NCBI RefSeq assembly: GCF_963678635.1
Contig: NC_087063.1
Span: 2,084,073-2,148,072, forward strand
Source of the DNA: Symsagittifera roscoffensis
Lineage: Eukaryota > Xenacoelomorpha > Acoela > Convolutidae
Direction of reading: 5' to 3'
Length of the DNA stretch: 64,000 nt
Shown piece by piece: positions 55,081 to 64,000 of this stretch (positions within the stretch are counted from its first letter, which is position 1; each line of letters starts with the position of its first letter). The translations under genes and the position numbers were made by a program. The notes under the pieces were generated by a model, which saw only the letters and a list, made by a program, of their open reading frames with translations, made no database searches and was not told the origin of the DNA.

Positions 55081-57080
55081 TTGACCATAGAAAAGATGAC
55101 AATAATGATAAAAGTAAAAAGTTTGTCAAATGCTGTTTGATAAATACCAAAAGGCAACCAATTAAAGGTAAGATGAGAAATTTCAGATCAATTTGGTCCA
55201 ATTGGGGAAATCAAAAACTGGTAGACATTGTTTAATTCATAGCTTTGGAGAAGAAAGAATTTAACTGATTGAACTTGATAAGGCACCTACACAGTCTGTC
55301 GTTAATTTGCATGTTGTAGATAACATTTTTCGAACGGTTGAACAAACAGCATCAAATTATAACTAAAAATGGGCACAGTCAATATAAAAGAGATGTATTA
55401 CAAGTACGTCCAAACAATTTCCATGATTTCTGTTCATAATTTTGTTCATCGAAAACAAACTTCCTAAACTCACGGGCTTGTTACATTGATCGTCGACTAT
55501 CTTAAATCTAGAAACGAAAAACTAATAATTACATTTAATTAAAATTTAAAAAAAGTTATACAAAAAGATTACTATGGTTTACAATTTCTTTGAAATACAT
55601 CAATTCCATGTTTCGTATGCAAATGCTTTTCTTTCTGCACACTGAACAGTTTTTGCATGAAAAATTGGGTGGCGGCTGTACCTCCAATCATATTCATCAT
55701 TTTGAATATCAAACACTGAACTTTTGGGCAAACGTAGTTATCCAAATTTTTAATCTTTCTTTCCGAAAACTGTGACAGAACCTTACATTTTTTGTAACAT
55801 TTTGCAAAAAAGTTAGGTTTCTGGTGCTTCTAGAGTTTTCAAAATTTTTTCAAGTTCAATTTGTTTTTCGTGACCCAGGCTCCAGCTATTTTTATGAAGA
55901 TGTATGTACACCAAAAAGATTGGGTTGTTAGTTTGATTTTTTTTGAAAGAAGAAATGAATATCCTACAGGTTGTCCATCCTTGGAAACTCCTATATCTTC
56001 CACTATTTTGTTTTCAAAATATTGAACATGCAAAACAACCAGGCTCATTTTGTTAAGTGTTTTTTTTTCCTAAAATATTGAACATGCAAAACAACCAGGC
56101 TTTTTTGTTAAGAGTTTTTTTGGTTAAAATTATTAACAACCGAACAATGCATTTACTGATGAAGCAAATGAAGAAAAATAATCCATCACGTGACCGAGGA
56201 ACCATGAACTGCGAAGACTAGGTGCAACATAGTAAAATCCATGTCCCTTTTTGTAGTAGACTTCATGTCCAGCAGATTCATGTAGAATTTTATGTAGTTA
56301 AACGTTTTGGAGTTTACTAAAAATGGTCCTTACAGAATTTTCCAAATCCAATAAGACCTCCAAGAGGAAGAACGTTTTGGGCAATTTCTTCCACTTTTGT
56401 GTCCGGGTCCAAACAAAACAGCTATAAAAAAAATACCCTTTTTCTTTTTGTATTTGAAGAAAATTCTTGCGTTATAATATCAAAAAATCTTAAAAATTTT
56501 TTAAATTTTTGTAGATTCATTTTCCACAGTGCATTTGACAATAATGATACAAGAAATTTTCCATGTCTCTACTTGATCTAGTAATGAGGGAAGTTTATCG
56601 AGCAGTTTGCCAATTTCTTCTCTTTGTATTCGTAAAGATTGATTACTTTTCACTTGATTTCCTTTCTCACGATTTTCTATAGGTTATTTTGGTATCGGAT
56701 TGGTAATCTATGTAAATTTTTTTTCAATTATTATGCACTCAAAGTGGGATTTTGTTGAGTCTACGACCACATTCTGCAAGTTTGTAATTTTTATGATTCT
56801 CCAACAGTTAGCAAAGTTTTTTTGACTTTTTCCGTCGAGCAAAATGGAAGATCCGCAATTCTTTCTTAAATTTCAAGATTAAACATTTCAAGGGCTCAAC
56901 AGGAATATGATTTGGAAATTGTTTTTGAGGATGAATAATTAAATTACATGACAAAACCAAATTAGCACATTTTTTTGTACCTTGCAATTGTCAACAAACA
57001 TAGAGTTTTTCAAAATTTGGGACAGTTTTTGAATTCGTTCAAAGTATACTTGACATAGGCAACCTGTTTCTTTGCTTCAT
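55081..57080. other. Long region without a recognised gene
   Basis: No family recognised on either strand. A 56-bp direct duplication (block with 'aaaatattgaacatgcaaaacaaccagg') begins at 56016 and again at 56072. Some minus-strand pieces read openly (55839-56048) but without motifs. Confidence 0.4.
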
Positions 57081-57473
57081 TCAGTTTTGCAGTGAAGAGT
57101 CGAATATGAATTTAGGGATGCCTGTTAAAGTTGTACTTTTTGATCGTGACAAAAATTTGTTTTCATTTGCAAGTCGCAAAATCATACACATTATTGCAGT
57201 TGGAAAGCTTCTGGTCAATAGTTGACTCCTTGTCAGAAATGAGCTCCAATATAGAAGCAAGTCCAAAGTTTTCAGCATCGTGAATAGCAGTATTTCTAAA
57301 TGCCGAGATTGCTTCTCCTTCTCATTCACCAAAATAGACTTGCTGTTTTTTTTGTCGAGTTTTCCCAACTCATTTTTTCCGATTAGTTGAAAGCAAGGCT
57401 TAAATAAAATTTCAGCTTGTAAGGTTTTTGCGACCAAGCAAATTTAGCAAGTGTTGTTTGATTTTTTGCGGAT
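57081..57473 (-). other. Unrecognised coding-like stretch
   Basis: On the minus strand an ATG at 57473 opens MDPQKIKQHLLNLLGRKNL, followed within a few codons by a stop; another frame then runs 118 codons (57081-57437). In a third frame the segment HDAENFGLASILELISDKES reads like a helical protein. The mixture of frames suggests a decayed gene, possibly part of the Polinton-like cluster or a host gene exon. I do not recognise it. Confidence 0.25.
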
Positions 57474-58048
57474 CCATTATAATTGGGCCTTTCCTTGACT
57501 TCGATTTTCAAAAATAGAACAGATGAGGAAAACTGAGAGAAATGATTTTGAAGTTAAATGAAAACTGAAGTAAACAATATGAGTCAGTCAATCAACCTTT
57601 AAAAGAAAAAAATATATAAATAGAATTGTTTTTGAAGTTTTCAAATATGGAATTCTGTAGGTGTAATTGCTACTGTGTGAATCCGCAATTCTCAGCAGAA
57701 GTCATTTTTCCAGATGGCTTCTGCTATGTGTCAAGCTTTCTCAATCTTTTAATCAGATTTTAGTCAAAAATTGCTACTTATATCCTTTTCAGGTAGTTTT
57801 TACAAAAAAAAAATATAGTAAGCCAACTTTTTTGTTTCTCTAACCACAAATCTTACTTTTTCTGGAACTCAGCGGTATGTTTGAAGCTGTGACACACAAT
57901 AGTTCGATCAAAAGTGAAACTCTTTCATAGAGTAAGCTTCTCTAAATAGATTTTTACTTGGTGAAGAACCCTGTTTTAAAGAGCATAAACGTCCAAAAAT
58001 GCGAAAAAAGTAAAAATCAATGTCTCTTTCATCAATTAGAAAATCAAA
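57474..58048. other. Spacer, nothing recognised
   Basis: AT-rich, without an open frame or repeat of note. Confidence 0.4.
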
Positions 58049-58224
58049 GGGGCGCTTTAGAAAAATTTTAGGATCGGTCAGCCAAAACGGATTTTTGAAA
58101 AAGTATCAAAGGGGAGACCCTCTGCCGACCCAAAGGGTCCTCCTTTTGATATTTTTTCAGAAATCCATTTTGGCCGATCGACCCTAAAATTTTTCTAAAG
58201 GCCCTCCCCCTAAATCCGCCCCTG
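58049..58224. mobile_element. hAT-type MITE, foldback form, left end truncated
   Basis: A nearly perfect long inverted repeat of about 75-80 bp per arm (left arm with 'gccaaaacggatttttgaaaaagtatcaaa', right arm its complement) around a short centre with 'ctctgccgac'. The right end is CCCTAAATCCGCCCCTG, the same terminus as the 43816 MITE. The left end has lost about 16 bases after GGGGCG, and no matching 8-bp duplication is found on the left. Confidence 0.7.
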
Positions 58225-58333
58225 GTACTGATCATAATGATAATTTAGCAGATTTTGAGTTTATTTAAAATGAATAGTCTTCAAACTTGGTAGTTTCAAG
58301 TAGATTCTGAGTTTTTGAAACTTACTAGTCAGT

Positions 58334-59291
58334 AAAGTTAACTTACTAGTAAGAAAATGGTAACTTACTAGTAACTAACCAGTAAACGAATTTTACTTAC
58401 TAACTTGCGTTGCAGAATATGAAAACAAATATATCTGCTCTTTGGATCGATAATTGAGCCTAATTTTTTTCAAAAATTTTATTTTGGTTCAACCTAGTAG
58501 TAAGAAGCCTCATTTTGCTTGCTAGTAAGTTACTAGTACATTTACTAGTAACTTAGTTACTAGTAAGAAAATCCGCACAATCCTAGGCTTTCTTCATTTT
58601 TATCGATTTTGTTGGTAATCAAATTCGGATGAAAATGATATCAAAAGAAATTAAAGTTAACTTACTAGTAAGAAAATGGTAACTTACTAGTAACTAACCA
58701 GTAAACGAATTTTACTTACTAACTTGCGTTGCAGAATTTGAAAACAAGTATATCTGCTCTTTGGATCGATAATTGAGCCTAATTTTTTTCAAAAATTTTA
58801 TTTTGGTTCAACCTAGTAGTAAGAAGCCTCATTTTGCTTACTAGTAAGTTACTAGTACATTTACTAGTAACTTAATTACTAGTAAGAAAATCCGCACAAC
58901 CCTAGGCTTTCTTCATTTTTATCGATTTTGTTGGTAATCAAATTCGGATGAAAATGATATCAAAAGAAATTAAAGTTAACTTACTAGTAAGAAAATGGTA
59001 ACTTACTAGTAACTAACCAGTAAACGAATTTTACTTACTAACTTGCGTTGCAGAATATGAAAACAAGTATATCTGCTCTTTGGATCGATAATTGAGCCTA
59101 ATTTTTTTCAAAAATTTTATTTTGGTTCAACCTAGTAGTAAAAAGCCTCATTTTGCTTACTAGTAAGTTACTAGTACATTTACTAGTAACTTAGTTACTA
59201 GTAAGAAAATCCGCACAGCCCTAGGCTTTCATCATTTTTATCGATTTTGTTGGTAATCAAATTCGGATGAAAATGATATCAAAAGAAATTG
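58334..59291. repeat. Tandem array, 3 x 319 bp, rich in TTACTAGTAA palindromes
   Basis: Three head-to-tail units starting 'aaagttaacttactagtaag' at 58334, 58653 and 58972, each exactly 319 bases and nearly identical (a handful of substitutions). Each unit carries four or so copies of the 10-base perfect palindrome TTACTAGTAA and shorter variants, in both halves of the unit. The remainder includes 'tatctgctctttggatcgat' and 'atcgattttgttggtaatc'. High identity means recent amplification. No coding potential. Confidence 0.95.
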
Positions 59292-59403
59292 TCAAAAAAT
59301 GGATTTTCTAATCTAGAACCAATTAAAACTGATTTTTTAAACACTATTTCGATTTTTTTTGGTTTTCGCTATATTATCCGAGTAAAATCGATTGTAATCC
59401 ACT

Positions 59404-60540
59404 TCTTGTCAGAACGGGCAGGATCGAAACTACCACAGTATATACCTTCCAACGAGCACAATATAGAAAATAATCATTATTCTTAGTCATTACGAGACCA
59501 AACTGTGCACTGGATATGCGCACATTTTTGTGTCTGTATGTTTCTGGATTTCAGAGACGAGTCATTAAACATTTTCAAAAATGTAATTGGATTCAATTTC
59601 CAAAAAATTCGTGGAATCGCATTTAAAAACCTGTAACTTAAGTTTTGTCGGCTCATTTGTTTTTTTTTGCGGATCCCGCAACAAGCAACTTTTGCTAGTT
59701 GTTCTGGATTTCGCAAAATGTAAGTAGAATCCCCAAAATTCAAAAGAAATCCGCAAACTTTATTGTACTTCCACTTACAATTTGCGGATTCCGCTTACAG
59801 TTGCGCTTTCCGCAACAGCTCAGTCTAACGATACACATGTCTTATAATTGTTTGTGGATTCCACTAAGTGTTCTGGTTTCCGCAAATACAGTTGCGGGTT
59901 CCGCAGTATTGCCTTTTTTCGGAGAAATTTTCAGCGGTACAATGTTTTGAGTATTTGTTTGTGGAATTCAATACATCGAAAAAGATCAAAGAAAAGAAGC
60001 AATATTACGGTTTTTGCGACAAAGCTGATTTTGTCATGCTGCGGAACCCGTTTACAATGCACAGAACGCACAGTTTGGCCTCATAATGTTGTTCAATTAT
60101 CTTGTGAATCATAGCTGTTGGCGGTAGTGGGGGTCTGAGCTGCTACCCAAAACTCAGATTTGGGTTGGAGCTCGAGTACCTCAGCGCGGGAAGGGTTGCT
60201 CATCTGTATGGCAAGATATGTACGTCAAGATGTAGAATTCAACCCAGTTGTTGTAATATCTCATTTTTTATCGGGTGTTTGACTGGAGCCCATTTTCTGT
60301 GCAAACTTATGTATCCGGGGAGGAGGGAGACAAGTGGTGAGCTCAATGGAAAAGTTAAAAATCAGAGATTGTTCTTTTCTATGCTTCCGCAATATGTTTG
60401 ATTTTTTAGTTGATATATTTGCCCGGATCAAGATGCCCGGTTATGTTGACTTTCAACGCCAAAAAGTTGCAGTTTCTCGATTGAAAGTCCGAGAAACAGC
60501 AGAAATGCAAACCTAATCCGAGCACAAGGTCGACACATAC
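59404..60540. repeat. 1.1-kb duplicated segment, copy 1
   Basis: Direct repeat of 62888-64000 (and beyond the window), starting at 'cttgtcagaacgggcaggat'. Roughly 95% alike by eye with small indels. Within it, TTGCGG/CCGCAA motifs alternate with GTGGATTCCAC- and AAGTAGAATCC-like phrases (about 59660-59920). No protein family recognised. The start matches the edge of a LINE fragment in copy 2, so this may be the piece of a composite repeat. Confidence 0.85.
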
Positions 60541-60954
60541 TAAGGTCGAGCATAGTCAAAACAAGGTCAGTTTTGTTCCAGAAGCTGAAAACAAAAGACG
60601 AACACCGCCTAAGTTTATAGTAAAAACAGTTTTCGAAGATTTTAGTCAAGTTTATGTTGGAGACCGAGCGTAAAAAATCTGCTCCGAAAGACATTCGTCG
60701 GAAAATTTCAACCATTGTTTTAAGATATTTGACTAGAGCGAAACCAAAAGTATAAAAGGGAATTTTTCGAGATCTTAGTTGTCGAGATTTTTGGGCTCTA
60801 TATATATTTTACCGAAGTTTGCTCGAATATCAGTTTTCAGATCAAGATTTTTAGTCCATATTTGTAATGAAAAAAGTTAAAATGGACAACCTCAATTGTG
60901 AAGAGTAATTTTTAATGCATTTTGATACTGAAACTTTGCATTTCACCGATGCTT
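60541..60954. other. Spacer, nothing recognised
   Basis: Possibly continues the 1.1-kb repeat beyond the part that can be compared inside the window, since copy 2 runs off the right edge. Confidence 0.35.
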
Positions 60955-61330
60955 TTTATTCGAATTTTGTAACGAAATTAATGGAATATTTGTCCTCGAG
61001 GTGGTTTTTTTCTTCAGTCAAATTCCAGTTTTTTAGCTAACCAATTTCTAAATTTACTTGTTTATCATTCAAAGAAAGTTGTTGACATGAGCTTATACTT
61101 GAAAAGTTATGAGGGTTAATTTATGAGGGTTCAAAAATTACCATTTTGGCAAATTTAGAACGTTAACGCGTGAGCGGAGCTTTAACCCGAACTAGAAATC
61201 TTTCCAGTTTTTTTGAAGTAAACAAATTGGCCATGCTCCATTTTTCACTTGGAGGGAAACTTATCACCTTGTACATTATATGGGGTGTGGGTGTTGAATT
61301 TCACAAAAAATTTCCCAAAAAAAATCATAA
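60955..61330 (+). repeat. Dispersed repeat family R1, diverged copy
   Basis: Landmarks 'ggaatatttgtcctcgaggtgg', 'tcattcaaagaaagttgttg', 'cgttaacgcgtgagcgg' and 'tatatggggtgtgggtg' follow the order of the 45715 copy. The palindrome is largely lost. Confidence 0.6.
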
Positions 61331-61689
61331 TTTTTTTATTACAATTTTTTTTTGACAATTGATCGACAATTAGCCGTTACATTTTCAATGTCAATTGAGA
61401 TTGAAAAATTTGAATTTTTCGAATAGGATGAATAATTCGAGAAATGAATTATAGGAAGTTGTTTGAGGCAACCATTACAACAGTGGCAGCAGATCTTCTC
61501 AATCTTTTTCAGGGTGCAAGTTAAGCTGACTCTGGTTGTTTTTCCGTAATTTAAGCTTTGTTGGTTGTGGTGTTTAGTCGTTTTAAGTGGTGTCGTTAGT
61601 GTCGGTTAGCGGCGCTTTTCGTCTGCTTCTTGTCCGCGTTTTGATGATAGATGTTCAGTCAGGCTTGTTTCTTTCATCGATGGTTCACT
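61331..61689. other. Spacer, nothing recognised
   Basis: AT-rich sequence that becomes more GC-balanced after 61600, where the LINE 3' region begins. Confidence 0.35.
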
Positions 61690-62890
61690 GAGTTATGCCA
61701 TGTACTGCATTTATGTGCTTTTTGCACCTTGAGAGGGTACTGTAGGGAGTGCCGCAAGCCCGACATTTAAAACCCTTGGGCCCAGTTATCCTAATCAGAC
61801 CCTGCTCTTCCCCTTGAGGTGTCTTCTGTGTGGCTTTCAGTAGCGGACTTAGGGGGGGACGCCTCTTCCCCTCAGGGATTCGGCCCGTGCCGACCCAAAG
61901 GTATCCATTTTTGGCTGACTGGCCTTAAAATTTGTCTAAAGGCGCCTTCGGATGTTTGGCTTGTATTTGAAAAATTTGCCTGCGGAATGGAAATTTTTAC
62001 CAAAACAAGGACTTTTTAGTGATTTGGGAGTGCCCAGATAATCAATTTGGTCGGCCTAAGAAAGTCGACAAAATTTTAATTTTTTTTTGAAAATCCGCCC
62101 CCACCCCCTCAAATTTTTCCTAGATCCGCGCCTTGTGGCTTCATTGTTGATGTTCTTGGTGTCGGGAGCAGACTTTTTTTGTTGAGCACGTTTCCAGTTT
62201 TTCTGGTTCAGTACCTGGAATGACCACTTCTTGTCGCTAATACCCGGCATGGCTCTTACCACTTCTTGTAACGGCTCATAATCAATTTCTCTGTGCCTCC
62301 TCGTAATTTTGGTTTTTGTTTGTTAATGACAGAACCGAGGATACACTGGAAAGGAGCTCTCTCAGGCTTCATCAGTGCGATGTGGCCCATGAGTCATGCT
62401 GTTCTTGTTTTGCAGGTTGTCTGGATATCGGGTACTCCAAACTCTTCCAATAGATCTCGTTGTCTTACACGAGGTGTTAAGTTCTTCATTGACTTCAGGC
62501 ACCCTTACCGGAATCTATTCAGTAGTTCTGCTTGTGGGCGCGTGAAGAGTTTCCCCTCGGCAACGTAGAGAAACATGTTTGCGATGCATGCTGAAAGGAT
62601 CCTGCCCTTTGCGGTGGACTGCAGGTTGGATTTCCAGACCCCTCGTAGGCGACCGAAGATTGCTCCACCTTTGAAGATTGATCTCATCGACTCAAAATAT
62701 ACAGCTATGGAGTGTTGTTTGCTCTCTCTAGGTGGCACGTGCATCTATTCGTTCTTCTCTAAGCTATGTTTGCCACCTAAGTCACAATATCTTTTTTTTC
62801 AGTATTTGCGTTGCACTTTGCAGGCCGTCGAAGGTGCCTTCAACTGTTGCGGTGTCATCAGCATATTGTTCATTTGTTATTTGGGTCCCT
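61690..62890 (-). pseudogene. Second LINE family: 3' half of ORF2 interrupted by a MITE
   Basis: On the minus strand, starting at 62890, a shifted ADD-type RT block (homologous to 34689-34900) is followed by the frame 62505-62744 with RESKQHSIAVYFESMRSIFKG and GRILSACIANMFLYVAEG, the thumb region of I/R1/CR1-type LINEs. Farther down, around 62340-62480, a 'LMGHIALM'-type segment is readable. Beyond the inserted MITE, at about 61710-61780, a Cys/His cluster KCRACGTPYSTLKVQKAHKC resembles the terminal zinc finger of such proteins. Stops and shifts are frequent. The target-primed RT is dead in this copy. Confidence 0.75.
61838..62134. mobile_element. hAT-type MITE (297 bp) inside the LINE
   Basis: The ends CAGTAGCGGACTTAGG and CCTAGATCCGCGCCTT are diverged versions of the 43816 MITE termini. 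The flanks are gtggcttt (61830-61837) and gtggcttc (62135-62142), seven of eight identical. Internal sequence shares 'ccgacccaaagg' and 'ccttaaaatttgtctaaaggc' with the 58049 element. Its presence inside the LINE shows it inserted later. Confidence 0.75.
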
Positions 62891-64000
62891 TGTCAGAACG
62901 GGCAGGATCTAGACTACCCCAAAATATACCTTCCAACGAGCACATTATAGAAAATAATCATTATTCTCAGTCATTACGAGACCAAACTGTGCACTGGATA
63001 TGCGCACATTTTTGTGTATGTATGTTTCTGGATTTCAGAGACAAGTCTTTAAACATTTTCAAAAATGTATTTGGATTCAATTTCCAAAAAACTCGTGGAA
63101 TTGCATTTAAATACCTGTAACTTAAGTTTTGTCGGCTCATTTTTTTTTTGCGAATTCGCAACAAGCAACTATTGCTAGTTGTTCTGGATTCCGCAAACTT
63201 AAGTAGATTTTCCAAAATGTAAGTAGAATCCCCAAAATTTAAATGAAATCCGCAAACCTTGTTGTAATTCCACTTACAATTTGCGGATTCCGCTTTCAGT
63301 TACGCTTTCCGCAACAGCTCAATCTAACTACACACATGTCTTATAATTGTTTGTGGATTCCACTAAGTGTTCTGGTTTCCGCAAATACAATTGCGGGTTC
63401 CGCAGTATTGCCTTTTTTCGGAGCAATTTTCAGCGGTAAAAGGTTTTAAGTATTTGTTTGTTGAATCCAATACATCGAAAAAGATCAACAAGCAATATTA
63501 TGGTTTTTGCGACAAAACTGATTTTGTCCTGTTGCGGAACCCGTTTACAATGCACAGAACGCACAGTTTGGCCTCATAATTTTGTTCAATTATCTTGTGA
63601 ATCACAGCTGTTGGCAGTAGTGGGGGTCTGAGCTGCTACCCAAAACTCAGATTTGGGTTGGAGCTCGAGTACCTCAGAGCGGAAATGGTTGCTCATTTGT
63701 ATGGCAAGATATGTACGTCAAGATGTAGAATTCAACCCAGTTGTTGTAATTTCTCATTTTTTATCGGGTGTATGAGTGGAGCTCATTTTCTGAGAAAGTT
63801 CAGGTATCCGGGGAGGAGGGAGACAAGTAGTGAGCTCAATCGAAAAGTTAAAAATCTTGCGCAGTATGTTTGATTTTTTAGTTGATATATTTGCCCGGAT
63901 CAAGATGCCCGGTTATGTTGACTTTCAACGCCAAAAATTTGCAGTTTCTCGATTGAAAGTCCGAGAAACAGCAGAAACGCAAACCTAATCCGAGCACAAG
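62888..64000. repeat. 1.1-kb duplicated segment, copy 2 (runs off the window)
   Basis: Same content as 59404-60540, beginning immediately at the edge of the LINE fragment. Both copies reach 'aaacctaatccgagcacaag', which is the last base of the window here, so the right boundary is unknown. Small indels relative to copy 1 include an extra 'aacttaagtagattttccaa' block near 63195. Confidence 0.85.

Noticed and set aside
59404-64000. Reading the duplicated 1.1-kb segments as LTRs of one element
   Set aside because: No matching target duplication or primer site was found, the interval contains LINE and MITE remnants rather than gag-pol, and the right boundary is outside the window.

Overview
The window is AT-rich, repeat-dense DNA from an invertebrate animal. 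The evidence is eukaryotic introns, a fibrinogen-related domain gene, several LINE lineages, hAT elements, a Polinton-like capsid cluster and a very large envelope-bearing LTR retroelement. There is no operon, bacterial gene or CRISPR array. I cannot fix the phylum from sequence alone. About 200 N (46158-46358) mark an assembly gap.

Layout. 1-8.1 kb: a decayed jockey/CR1-like LINE (minus strand), part of which was copied in a 2.97-kb tandem duplication that also carries a 1.1-1.3-kb terminal-inverted-repeat element. 8.1-14.1 kb: mostly non-coding, with several copies of a ~400-bp dispersed repeat. 14130-33587: one LTR retroelement on the minus strand, with 371/391-bp LTRs and a 4-bp ATAG target duplication. 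It carries decayed gag, protease, RT, RNase H, integrase, an envelope-like glycoprotein and two unrecognised reading regions. A 1.8-kb hAT transposon (16569-18371) interrupts the last of these. 34.7-35.3 kb: a fragment of a second LINE family. 36.9-40.2 kb: two tandem arrays (~160 bp x10 and 99 bp x9).

40721-42781 holds the longest and only clearly undamaged large reading frame: a reverse transcriptase with a C-terminal zinc-finger/restriction-like endonuclease region. 44.6-50.8 kb holds pieces of a host gene on the minus strand. Its last two exons have matching splice phase and encode the C-terminal half of a fibrinogen-related domain; an EGF-like exon lies further upstream. A ~100-bp degenerate array sits between 48.0 and 49.4 kb. 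50.9-55.1 kb is a decayed Polinton-like cluster (minus strand): integrase fragments, minor-capsid-like, small basic and major-capsid-like proteins. 58.0-64 kb contains hAT-type MITEs, a 3 x 319-bp array packed with the palindrome TTACTAGTAA, a 1.1-kb segment present twice, and the 3' part of the second LINE family interrupted by a MITE.

The only parts that look like host genes are the fibrinogen-related exons and possibly the EGF-like exon. Nearly everything else recognisable is mobile DNA in successive states of decay and nesting.
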